A model generated the notes under the pieces. It was not told the origin of the DNA and searched no databases. It saw only the letters and a program-made list of their open reading frames with translations. From the NCBI GenBank assembly GCA_963972195.1, contig CAXATH010000013.1:1-64000 (forward strand): a stretch of DNA of 64,000 nucleotides. The letters are read 5' to 3'. Within the stretch, counting starts at the first letter, position 1; every line of letters starts with the position of its first letter. Both the position numbers and the translations under genes were made by a program. This stretch comes from Litorimonas sp963972195 (GTDB lineage: Bacteria > Pseudomonadota > Alphaproteobacteria > Caulobacterales > Maricaulaceae). Shown here piece after piece: positions 53,201 through 61,075 of the stretch.

Positions 53201-55398
53201 CAGACCTTGAAACCGTTGCTAAGCGAATTGCAGGCGATGGGCCAATCTCGGGTGCCTTCTTGCTCATCATCACTGACTTGACGCTGTGTCACGGAACCCT
53301 TGGCGGCGCACTCCTGCATGATCTCCTTGCCTCCCCTGATTTGCTCAGTGTGGATTTTGAACGCCATCAGTATGATTATCTCGAGACCCAGAGAGGCGTC
53401 GGTCTTGGCCGATTGCGTCAGGGGCCGCAAAGTGATGGACCAATTGAACAGGACCTTGCTGCACGCGCATCGCGTGGCACCGGTCTGCACGGCGTGCTGA
53501 TTCAAATCGCCGTGAATGTGCCATCCGAAGAGCTGACCGATCTGAAAGCACGTCTTGATGATAGCGTTCAACGCCTCGGGGCGTGGGAGCAGCCAGAAGT
53601 CGATTGGAAAGACCCCGCTTTTATGGCGTCTTATGCCCGGCGCGCGGCGGACCAGGAAAACTATCGCACAGAGACGCAGATGGTGGAGGGCAAACCGCGT
53701 CAAGGCTGGGTCTATGACTGGCCAGAAGACCAGGCCGCCTGGATGAAAACCACATCCACCGCGGTTGCGGCGGAGCATCAGGCCTTCAATCGCTCCCTTG
53801 CGATCCGCATGACGATGGATGATGAGACTAACGACGTCCGCGCATCGATTGAGGATGCTGAAAGCTTGCTCGCAGAGACCGAAAACGCTGAGCCTACCTC
53901 TGATGACGTGCTCGATCATGATCCAAATGACCCATGGCTTGCTCGCCTTGGCGCAGCAGCGTTTCTCGCTCGTCAGTATTCACCGGAACAGCTGCGCACT
54001 GAAGCGCCAAAACTTCGATCAATTTTTGATCGCGCGCTAACTTCCGCAGACAAGCCACGGCTCAACCTGCGCTATGATGTTATGTATGATCCCGCCGCCC
54101 TCGGTTTGGTGGGCCTGCTCCATCTCTCCCGGCTTGAAGAGACAGAGCAATCCAATCAGGACTTGCTCAATGCCATCGTAAAGAATGGGCCGAGCGCTGT
54201 CTCCGCCCTCCGTCATCATCTGCAAACCGCACAGACGTTGGGCTTAGACAGTCTCAAAGCCTGTATTCGCACGGGATTGCAGGCATGCTTTACTCCTCGA
54301 CGCGCGCATTATGAAGAAGCTGACGGCGTATTCGAACAACGCTATCAAGCTTTACAGGAGAAACTCAAAGCTCATATCGGAGCCGAACGGGCATGGCTCG
54401 CAGGTCGAGGCGAAGAGCCTAGCTGGGTCGTCCCGCCGCCCACGCGCCAGCGCCCGAAACGACGCAGGATCATTCTACCGAGCGGCGCTGCGCCACCACC
54501 GCCAAAACTATCGCAAACCGAATATACCGAATACCATTTCGATTATCATACTGGCGACAAATGGATCGGGTTCCTCAAGCGAGTGGGCGACCCTGGTGCC
54601 CTCGAAGCTCTGTTTCTCGCCAATCGGGATTGGCTCTTGCAGGCAAATGGCGGATTGGATGAGGATGCCGATGCATCCGACATGGAAAATCACTGGACAG
54701 AGACGCTCTTTGAATGCGCAGCACTCCTCGCCCCGCATTGGACAGAGACGCAACAAGAAGAGCAGGTCTTCGCACTGCTCGATCAGGTTTCTTCTGATGT
54801 CTTTTTTAGTGTCGCCTCCGCCTTCTTGATTGAGAGTGATGACCAACACCTCAAAGCTGGCGCAACAGACACAGAGCATCTTGCTAGACTCAGAGCGCGG
54901 CTTTGGAGATCGATGAAATTACGAAAGCAATGGGAACGTCATAAATGGTCGCGTGACGGTCGGGTTGAAATCCATCTAAATGACTTGCTCTTCACTCTTT
55001 TCATGAAACAGTTTCGAGGCTTTCGTGACCGCTATTCTTATGCGCATGAGTTTAGCGAAGCGCAACTGATCGCATTTTCCGACACATTGACGGAACTGAC
55101 CGTTGATGCTGGTCCCTGCCCCACTATTGCAACGCTTTATCTAGATATCTTAGATCTTCTCCCGACACAGGTTTCAGCCGCGCCATTAGAAAGCGTTGCA
55201 ACTGAATGGCATGGCAAAGCCGAGGATGGATTCTGGAGCACGGCGACAATTGGGGAGCGCGTTGCAAAATTCGCAAGGGACCACATACATTCAAAGCTCC
55301 AGGCGGAGACTTGGCACCCAATCGCGGTCGCGATTTCGGCGGCTGGTGTGCCAGCAGGAGAAACGCTGCTAAAGCGGATTCAAAAGCTATCAGAATGA
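50236..55398 (+). CDS. Avs-like STAND NTPase with N-terminal nuclease
   Basis: A 1720-residue protein. The N-terminal region (about 35-180) has a PD-(D/E)XK-type nuclease core: Asp79/80 in PLDDIIL, then Glu96-x-Gln-x-Lys100 in LEIQAKRS, like Cap4/DUF4297 effectors. A P-loop NTPase follows, with Walker A GTGGSGKS at 331-338 and Walker B IIYIDGLDR near 394-402. More than 1000 helical residues after it resemble the sensor part of Avs proteins. Avs proteins recognise phage proteins and then degrade DNA. The gene is far richer in GC than its neighbours, suggesting separate acquisition. An ATG at 50272 (MTDPPLTSG) is an alternative start, coinciding with the composition change. Confidence 0.75.
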   Translation: MYADVEPTFCRDMTDPPLTSGALSGDSPRMTGPAGPQFEVSVGVHYALSILAETECFGLPGAVATKIAFQRRDQGHPLDDIILTAARADGGIQTLEIQAKRSLSFTVLNATFGGIIADMVAAQDIDPTRRYVVAIERTSQTIEIGVHEALELAKHVSDEDSFRTLLATPGRSNQAMRDFVAAFEHHLTDAGSDPARLTFDMLRRFSVLYFDYARPNSIAEQADRWRAAALTKDQTDPYGELVSLLMRTDAIGGDLDRARLVELLAERSVEIGPAPRLSDARAKVAEISGFALADIDTTIAGVHILRSAKREALLGALEIAQIGSGVLEITGTGGSGKSAFLKAAADAQTEHAPTLILAPDRVPGGGWSALQHQLGLSVNAERFLTDLASDGGAIIYIDGLDRFLSEAERKTVSDIILAVAKTPSITLVFTARLGWREAHPFSESVMRALEAHETFTIESLDDDEAAGLSQAVPALAAILAPDHPATALARNPFILKRFATAKSDPGALVSEASFAIGWWRSGGHAATDDKGEARARRRILLAVVRAQLDGASVVDLKPEAADAAAVSSLIEDEVLIELATDRVKFKHDLFFDWAIATYLSEDPDRLDTLAKTVVPAFWFERGGELAFRHLAEQDDPEPWAGAVKKMQSGKTDERWIALALLALVRSERASELLERHETVLLADKGELAERLTRLVIGAHSIEVEVPVPSTPGSGTMTSKTVAVPDPGYWMPLIISSALRFADLPSKALRGAVELMHKWVAHFAATELKLTPILLDRFADLLVAHIEDRSLDHIPAGEPLPTIRYPAGRNTVDTSRLTLAAFAEKNLNAAERYLGAIAASDRAVDELSQLFEFPFALPKAAPAAFATAIIEATRQEYNKRADDDSIRRTGLGLSRLDHPFTMGKCGITLFSDLLAADADQGIALIRTLTGMTEAVVQTGGEFGLELLGQTRLIKPSNSYSWPRGHGPSQLVGKALAALEYWAHQEIENGADLETVAKRIAGDGPISGAFLLIITDLTLCHGTLGGALLHDLLASPDLLSVDFERHQYDYLETQRGVGLGRLRQGPQSDGPIEQDLAARASRGTGLHGVLIQIAVNVPSEELTDLKARLDDSVQRLGAWEQPEVDWKDPAFMASYARRAADQENYRTETQMVEGKPRQGWVYDWPEDQAAWMKTTSTAVAAEHQAFNRSLAIRMTMDDETNDVRASIEDAESLLAETENAEPTSDDVLDHDPNDPWLARLGAAAFLARQYSPEQLRTEAPKLRSIFDRALTSADKPRLNLRYDVMYDPAALGLVGLLHLSRLEETEQSNQDLLNAIVKNGPSAVSALRHHLQTAQTLGLDSLKACIRTGLQACFTPRRAHYEEADGVFEQRYQALQEKLKAHIGAERAWLAGRGEEPSWVVPPPTRQRPKRRRIILPSGAAPPPPKLSQTEYTEYHFDYHTGDKWIGFLKRVGDPGALEALFLANRDWLLQANGGLDEDADASDMENHWTETLFECAALLAPHWTETQQEEQVFALLDQVSSDVFFSVASAFLIESDDQHLKAGATDTEHLARLRARLWRSMKLRKQWERHKWSRDGRVEIHLNDLLFTLFMKQFRGFRDRYSYAHEFSEAQLIAFSDTLTELTVDAGPCPTIATLYLDILDLLPTQVSAAPLESVATEWHGKAEDGFWSTATIGERVAKFARDHIHSKLQAETWHPIAVAISAAGVPAGETLLKRIQKLSE

Positions 55399-55728
55399 TC
55401 ATGAGCCCGATCCGCCGACTACGGAGGCATACTCGCATTCTTAATTATAGGAGCCGCAGGTCGATGGGCACGACTACGCGAGAACATGGCTCGAATCTCT
55501 GCTTTTAGGAGCTTAGAGTCACGCCCGTTTCGGCTGCCGCTGGAATCAAGCTGTCATTCAGACGAGCACGTCAAATGTCAAATAAGAGCCAAGTTCAGAC
55601 TTTTGCGAACGTCCGTTTTTGGACGTTTTAAGCCGCTCACCTGAAGTCCGCTTAGCCCCCTAAGCCCCCATTGCAGAAGTAGCGATTTTACTTAGCGTAG
55701 GTATCCACTCATAGTGCCAAGCAAGCCT
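55399..55728. other. Intergenic gap between the Avs-like gene and the trb operon
   Basis: 330 bp without a recognised gene. It carries dispersed repeat copy D (55597-55641) and a C-rich stretch (TTAGCCCCCTAAGCCCCC). It separates convergent transcription units; no strong terminator stem was identified. Confidence 0.4.
55597..55641 (+). repeat. Dispersed repeat copy D
   Basis: Resembles copy C at 48361-48405 (GACTTTTGCGAACGTCC and TTTTAAGCCGCT blocks). It lies at the border between the accessory cargo and the conjugation operon. Confidence 0.45.
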
Positions 55729-55968
55729 TTAAGTGGATGCGAGTGCTTTGCGAGCGCGCTTAAATCCATTGTCTGTTGCCAGAAATCCAGAAATCATAGA
55801 CGGTACGAGTTCGGCGGGTTTGACGGCCTCGCCATAACTATCGCTGTAAATACAAGCATAGTCTTCCAACATTTGATGGACTTCAGGATCTAAACTCACA
55901 GTCAGCTTAACGGGCGTCAAGTTTGGTAACTTCGCAATGCGCAAAGTGGGCTTGTTTTGCTTAGCCAT
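55729..55968 (-). CDS. DUF2274 protein, trbI-linked
   Basis: A 79-residue protein starting MAKQNKPTLRIAKLPNLTP. It matches the DUF2274 family, which routinely follows trbI in alphaproteobacterial conjugative elements. A ribbon-helix-helix-like pattern (PVKLTVSLDPEVHQMLEDYA) suggests DNA binding or a small scaffold. The ATG at 55968 shares one base with the trbI stop (TAATG), so translation is coupled. Confidence 0.85.
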   Translation of the reverse strand: MAKQNKPTLRIAKLPNLTPVKLTVSLDPEVHQMLEDYACIYSDSYGEAVKPAELVPSMISGFLATDNGFKRARKALAST

Positions 55969-57236
55969 TAGTGGCCTCCATTTGGTAAATTGTAGGGTGA
56001 TAGGACGAGGTCTCGATTCACGATGACGCCAAGCCTCCATCCGGGACGAACCTTTAGAGTGGGCTTTCGCGAAATAGCCCGAGTGACCACCCGTTGCCCC
56101 GTTTGGTTGACGGTGCGCTGCCCGCCTGAACGAATGGCCTCCGCAAGCTCATCTTCCTCATCAGTTCCGAGTTCGGCGGCAATGGATAAAACAGATGAGA
56201 GAATTGCGGCTTTGAAAAGACTGCCTGTGTGGCGATCTACTTTATCACGCAGCCCCGCCTGACCTGACAAATCTACACCGGGTAAATTCTCGATCACGAG
56301 TGAGGAGCCGTCAGGTCGGATGAGCCTGTTCCAAACAACAAGCGCCCGAGACTGCCCATCATCGATATCGCTATCATACCGCCCTAATAACCGTGTGCCT
56401 TGCGGCAGCAATAAATACTTACCCGTTGGCGTATCATAAACATTCTCGGTGACTTGCGCGATGACCTGTCCCGGCAAATCCGAATCCAAACCCGTAACAA
56501 GACTAGCTGGAATAATTGTTCCTGCCATAACTTGATAAGGCGATACGGGCGTCCGCAAACTATGCGGATTGTAAATTTCCGCATCAGTCAAATCCGGCGA
56601 GAGTGTATCATTGCGCGTGCCTTGGCCTAGCGAGTCTTTTGAAGGCGATTGAGGAACCAAACCATTTCCGCCTTGTCCAAGTAATGCAGCCAATGCAGCT
56701 ACTCCAGGATCAGCAAATGTTGGTGCCGAAGCTTGAGCGGCCTTCGCGCTATCACTCCCGCCATCCTTCGCGATAAAGAACAAATTCGAAGTTCTACCTG
56801 TTGGGGCGTTTGATGAAGTTTGATGCGCTGTACCTCCATAGCGTTGCGCCGGAGCTGGTGCATATGAAGACGATGGCTGATACCGAAAAGGGTTATCCGT
56901 TGGGATGTCCTTGGGCTTTCCATAAAGACCAGCTCCAATATCTCCCGGTAGCGGCGGCCCGAGTATCCCAAATTGTGGACTAGTCTCAACGTCACTATAG
57001 CTTTCAGGAAGCGCACTCAAAGCATCAGGCAAAGCCTTGCTTGTGGTATTATACAGCTCCTGAGGCGCTACCGTTTCGCTCTCTGGTGAGCGCAAAGCAA
57101 AGCCTGCTGCCAATAGAATGGCCAGTGCTGACCCACCCAATAGCGTGCCTAAGACACGTTTGTTAAAACGCTTTGCTGATGGCGGATTGCCTTTGATTTG
57201 AAGGGCTGCTGACTTCTGCTGACTTGCCCCGCTCAT
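55968..57236 (-). CDS. trbI: Conjugal transfer protein TrbI (VirB10-like)
   Basis: 422 residues with an N-terminal cytoplasmic part, one membrane helix (about 30-47, LLGGSALAILLAAGFAL), a Pro-rich periplasmic linker and a C-terminal VirB10 domain (SPYQVMAGTIIPASLVTGL..PGQVIAQVTENVYD). VirB10/TrbI spans the envelope and joins inner- and outer-membrane complexes of the type IV secretion channel. It overlaps trbG by 4 bp. Confidence 0.93.
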   Translation of the reverse strand: MSGASQQKSAALQIKGNPPSAKRFNKRVLGTLLGGSALAILLAAGFALRSPESETVAPQELYNTTSKALPDALSALPESYSDVETSPQFGILGPPLPGDIGAGLYGKPKDIPTDNPFRYQPSSSYAPAPAQRYGGTAHQTSSNAPTGRTSNLFFIAKDGGSDSAKAAQASAPTFADPGVAALAALLGQGGNGLVPQSPSKDSLGQGTRNDTLSPDLTDAEIYNPHSLRTPVSPYQVMAGTIIPASLVTGLDSDLPGQVIAQVTENVYDTPTGKYLLLPQGTRLLGRYDSDIDDGQSRALVVWNRLIRPDGSSLVIENLPGVDLSGQAGLRDKVDRHTGSLFKAAILSSVLSIAAELGTDEEDELAEAIRSGGQRTVNQTGQRVVTRAISRKPTLKVRPGWRLGVIVNRDLVLSPYNLPNGGH

Positions 57237-58267
57237 GACTGGGTCCGATCAATACGGACAACTTGCTGGTCTTTCTCGCCTAAGCGAAGTTCAGCCCGCG
57301 CAAAGAGACGGTCCACGACATAGTAACTACCTTTGACGCGATAATTGACAAGCTGAGTTTCGCCTTCGCTGCTGACCACAAATAATGGCGGCGCTTCGCC
57401 TTGGTCTATACGCGCAGGGAATTGGATATAGACTTTGCGCCCATCATCGAAGGCTCGCAAAGGACGCCAATGCGGGGTATCACCATCAATCTGATATCTA
57501 AATTTCAAAGCATCGATAGATAGCCCCGCCTGAATAGACTGAGGCAGAGTTGCTGCCTTGGAACCAGAGAATGAAGCCGACCTCGCTTTCACCACCAATG
57601 ACTTTGACAGACTGATAAGACCTTCACGCGGATAGCGCCAAGAAACTGCCGCCATATAAGTTTCACGATAAGAGGTTAGCTCAGCGTGATAGACACGCTC
57701 AGATGTCGTGATGATAAGGTTGGTTGTTAGGCCGCTTTTGATTGGCTTAACGAGAATATGGACTTGCTCAGTATCCCCTTCGCCGGAAAGCGTATCCCCT
57801 AAAATCCAATTCTCCGTATCTCCTGCCGACACAGAGATAAGCCGCTCACCAGACCCAAGCGCAATATCGGTCACCTGCTCGGGAGCTGTGAAGACTTGAT
57901 AGAGAGCGCCTTTTGTGAAGGGGTAAACCTGTATCGCATTTACATAAGCATCAGGATTAGGCCCGACCTTAGCGCCTGCATTGGCAGCATCAATGACCTC
58001 ATGCGGCTTACCCGTGTTTTGGCGACGCGGAATATAGCTCTCTCGAAGCTTTAGCTGCCCCGGCAGCGGTACTGCCGTGAAGCGTTCGACAATTACAGTT
58101 TCAGGCTTTTGAGCTTCCTTGGCTGTTTCCGTAATTTCAGGCTGAATGATGGCAGGTTCAAAAACGGCATCATCCAACGTAAAACCCGGCATGGTTGATT
58201 TTGATAAGTGCGAGCACCCGCTCAAAGCGGCTGAAGACAGGATAAGGGTTAAGGCTAAAGCTCTCAT
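57233..58267 (-). CDS. trbG: Conjugal transfer protein TrbG (VirB9-like) lipoprotein
   Basis: 344 residues with a lipobox (SSAALSGC). The C-terminal VirB9/CagX domain includes WRYPREGLIS and KFRYQIDGDTPHWRPLRAFDDGRKVYIQFP. It forms part of the outer-membrane core complex with TrbI. It overlaps trbF by 4 bp and trbI by 4 bp, so the operon is translationally coupled. Confidence 0.92.
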   Translation of the reverse strand: MRALALTLILSSAALSGCSHLSKSTMPGFTLDDAVFEPAIIQPEITETAKEAQKPETVIVERFTAVPLPGQLKLRESYIPRRQNTGKPHEVIDAANAGAKVGPNPDAYVNAIQVYPFTKGALYQVFTAPEQVTDIALGSGERLISVSAGDTENWILGDTLSGEGDTEQVHILVKPIKSGLTTNLIITTSERVYHAELTSYRETYMAAVSWRYPREGLISLSKSLVVKARSASFSGSKAATLPQSIQAGLSIDALKFRYQIDGDTPHWRPLRAFDDGRKVYIQFPARIDQGEAPPLFVVSSEGETQLVNYRVKGSYYVVDRLFARAELRLGEKDQQVVRIDRTQS

Positions 58268-58977
58268 GGCTTGGCTCCTTCTGTTTGGGGTGTGGTGGAA
58301 TGGTCTTGAGACCAGTTGATTGCGTGGACGTAGAGGCCCAAGGGATTGCGCTGAAGCGTGGCTTCATCACGCGGCGGGTCAGTCACAACGGTGAGCTGCG
58401 CCGTGTGAGACGAGCTTCGCTGCTTTACGCCCGTGCGAAATTCTGTCTCTCGCCAGCGAACTTCAAATGTCGAGTCTGATGAGCGAACAACGCTCTCAAT
58501 AGCAATCGAGACAGACCGCACACCGACTTCGGCAAAGGGATCATTTGCCGCCGCATAATCTGACAGCGTGACGGCCGCACGGCTCGTCGCAAAGTCATAA
58601 GCGTCCAACCAGTTTTGACGAACAACAACGGGGTCAGATGAAATGCCCCGTGTCTTGCGAATGAAGTCCGCGAGCTGAAACGCTATCTGCGCGTCAGACG
58701 GCACATAGTCCTGAACAGTCGGCGTTACGCCCCGCACTTCGCCCGTTGTGTCAATTTCAACTACATAAGGCGTGACTAAGCTTTGCGTGGCTTGCCAAAG
58801 CATTCCTCCGGCAAGAACTGCCGATACGCCAAGCGATGCAAGTGTAGCGAGTCGCCAGTTCTTGGCTTGCACGCGGGCTGAGCCAATTCGCTCGTCCCAG
58901 GCTTGGGCTGCCTTCTGATAAGGGGTGGTTGCGACAGGGGTTTTGCCATACGCATTTTGTTGTCTTTTCCAGACCAT
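58264..58977 (-). CDS. trbF: Conjugal transfer protein TrbF (VirB8-like)
   Basis: 237 residues: a short cytoplasmic part (AYGKTPVATTPYQKAAQAWDER), one membrane helix (ATLASLGVSAVLAGGMLW) and a periplasmic VirB8-type domain with FEVRWRETEF. It assembles the inner-membrane platform of the secretion channel. It lies 15 bp after trbL. Confidence 0.92.
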   Translation of the reverse strand: MVWKRQQNAYGKTPVATTPYQKAAQAWDERIGSARVQAKNWRLATLASLGVSAVLAGGMLWQATQSLVTPYVVEIDTTGEVRGVTPTVQDYVPSDAQIAFQLADFIRKTRGISSDPVVVRQNWLDAYDFATSRAAVTLSDYAAANDPFAEVGVRSVSIAIESVVRSSDSTFEVRWRETEFRTGVKQRSSSHTAQLTVVTDPPRDEATLQRNPLGLYVHAINWSQDHSTTPQTEGAKP

Positions 58978-58992
58978 TTTAGTCTCCTTTGT

Positions 58993-60375
58993 TTATTCAT
59001 CATCTTTAAGTTTGGGACCGGAGGATGCGCCGCCGCTATCACCGCCCCGCAAGGCATGAAGGGCTGCGCTTTCCGCGCGGTGAGAGTTGGAAGAGGATTT
59101 GGCTTTCTTCGCCCAATCAGGGGCTTGGTCAGCACCGCCGCTTGCCGCATCAGCTGCCGCTGAAGCCGCACCCTTGGCAGGCCCCATAGAACCGCCCGTG
59201 CCTGTGATTGCGCCTCGGGCACCTTTGGTAGAGGCGGATTTGATTGCTCCGCTCGCTTTAGAGACTTGGCCTTTAGCGGCATTGGTCACCGTGCCGGCTC
59301 CAGCTTGAACTACCGCGCTCATGCCCGCCGCAGCACCTTTCATACCGCCTGCACCGCTCGCCGCTTTGCCCATAGCAAACGCCATACTCGCGCCTCCGCC
59401 AAGCGAAGCGCCAGCTTTCGTCGCGCCCATTGCGGCGCTACCTGCCACCTTAGACGCACCAATCGCACCTGCCGCTCCAGCCGCACTCGCGGCGCCAACA
59501 GCGGCTACGGTTCCAACCGCAGCGCCAGCACCCAGTTGAGGCGCACCCGTCACAAGGCCTGTGGCAATGCCCGGCCCAAATAGTCCCAAAGCGAAGAGCG
59601 CCAGACTTGCGAGAATAACGCCGCCCGCATCTTCGAGCGACACATCACCGGTTAAGCCAGATGTGACTTCCGTAAAGAGCGTCGAACCAATGCCAATTAT
59701 GATAGCCAGCACCATCACCTTAATGCCGGAGGAGACAACATTGCCAAGCACGCGCTCGGCCAAGAATGATGTCTTATTCCAGAGCGCAAAGGGCACGAGC
59801 ACAAAGCCTGCAAGTGTGGTGAGTTTGAACTCAATGATCGTGACAAAAAGCTGTATCGACAAAAAGAAGAAGGCGAATATCGTAATCAGCCAAGCCAAAA
59901 ACAGAACGGCTATTAGAACAATATTGACGAAGAACGCCACGGGACCAGTCAGGTCTTTAATCGTGTCTAAGATTGGAGATGCTGCATCAAACCCTGTGCT
60001 CGCAATAAAGCCGGGACGCATGAGATCAGCGGGCGTTAGGCTTGTTCCCGTTGCCTGCAATCCAAGTCCTGAGAAGCTATCAAAGATGATCGTCGCCAAG
60101 AATGCGAAGTTACCAATGATATAGGCGAAGACGCCGATATAGAGCACCTTCTTGATGAAGCGCGCCATGATGGTGCCGTCTGACGACATCGCCCAGAATA
60201 CGCCTGCCAAGACAAGGTCAATGACAATGAGGGTTGCTACCAGAAAATCGACTTCCGACCCGAGAAGGCCGAAGCCTGAATCGATATAGCCCGCGAACGT
60301 ATCCATAAAGGTATCGATCACCGACATGTCTGAAGGTGGCGGCACGGGGGGCGTAACTTGTAAAATGGGTAGCAT
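58993..60375 (-). CDS. trbL: Conjugal transfer protein TrbL (VirB6-like)
   Basis: About 460 residues from MLPILQVTPPVPPPS. Six or more membrane helices (residues about 25-285) are followed by a long Ala/Gly/Ser-rich low-complexity tail (about 290-460). VirB6/TrbL forms the inner-membrane pore region. The ATG at 60375 lies one base after the trbJ stop, so the longer upstream frame is not the likely start. The extended tail is common in TrbL but variable. Confidence 0.9.
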   Translation of the reverse strand: MLPILQVTPPVPPPSDMSVIDTFMDTFAGYIDSGFGLLGSEVDFLVATLIVIDLVLAGVFWAMSSDGTIMARFIKKVLYIGVFAYIIGNFAFLATIIFDSFSGLGLQATGTSLTPADLMRPGFIASTGFDAASPILDTIKDLTGPVAFFVNIVLIAVLFLAWLITIFAFFFLSIQLFVTIIEFKLTTLAGFVLVPFALWNKTSFLAERVLGNVVSSGIKVMVLAIIIGIGSTLFTEVTSGLTGDVSLEDAGGVILASLALFALGLFGPGIATGLVTGAPQLGAGAAVGTVAAVGAASAAGAAGAIGASKVAGSAAMGATKAGASLGGGASMAFAMGKAASGAGGMKGAAAGMSAVVQAGAGTVTNAAKGQVSKASGAIKSASTKGARGAITGTGGSMGPAKGAASAAADAASGGADQAPDWAKKAKSSSNSHRAESAALHALRGGDSGGASSGPKLKDDE

Positions 60376-60376
60376 C

Positions 60377-61075
60377 TTAACCACCCCGGCCCATGAAAGC
60401 CTCGTGGCGCGCTGCACCTGCTTGCTCAGCGTAAAGCGCGCGGGAGCGTTCAATCGCTTCAGCCCGATATTGAGCAGCCATGAGCGTTTGCATCTGCATG
60501 GTCTGTTTGGCGGAGAGCGCTGTGATTTGATTGCCTGCCTGAACAGCCGAAAGCTCTCCGGCTGAACCTTGCGACGCATTCATCAGCACATTTAACTGGC
60601 GACTGTCTTGCTCAACAGCTTGAGTGACCTGCGCCTGCATTTGAATGCTATCGCGAAAGGCCATGATGGCGGCGTCTTGCTGGGCATCAGCAATTTGCGC
60701 CTGCTCAGTCACCGACCAGTCCGCATAAGCATCAGGGAAGTGCATCTCAAAGACGCGCTCGATTTCATCAATGCGGTAAGTTAGCCCGCGCGCTTGATGT
60801 GTTAGGCGGTTTAATTCCGAGAGAGTGCGTTCAAAGTCTTCACCGACATAAATGCCAAGCCGCGTCATTTGCGTGACTTGATTGCGTAGCATGCGGGCCT
60901 GGTCTGTGACCTGCTGTAATGTCCGCGTTGCGGTGAGTGCATTTTGAATGAGATTTGTTGGATCAATCACGATATCGCCAAAGCCAAAAATAGCATGTGC
61001 GGGCGTTGCAAAAACCATGGGAATGATTGCGGCGGTAAGAACGAGTGAACGTAGTTTTTTAAATGTGCGGCGCAT
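60377..61075 (-). CDS. trbJ: Conjugal transfer protein TrbJ
   Basis: 232 residues from MRRTFKKLRSLVL with a signal peptide ending ATPAHA. The periplasmic body is helical (LIQNALTATRTLQQVTDQAR...), typical of TrbJ/VirB5-like minor pilus proteins. It overlaps the trbE 3' end by 17 bp. The shorter start was chosen because it gives a normal signal peptide. Confidence 0.9.
   Translation of the reverse strand: MRRTFKKLRSLVLTAAIIPMVFATPAHAIFGFGDIVIDPTNLIQNALTATRTLQQVTDQARMLRNQVTQMTRLGIYVGEDFERTLSELNRLTHQARGLTYRIDEIERVFEMHFPDAYADWSVTEQAQIADAQQDAAIMAFRDSIQMQAQVTQAVEQDSRQLNVLMNASQGSAGELSAVQAGNQITALSAKQTMQMQTLMAAQYRAEAIERSRALYAEQAGAARHEAFMGRGG

Noticed and set aside
52972..53919. 315-residue open frame on the minus strand inside the Avs-like gene
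   Set aside because: GC-rich genes produce long antisense frames; Cys/Arg/His-rich content and no start signal make it a shadow of the plus-strand gene.
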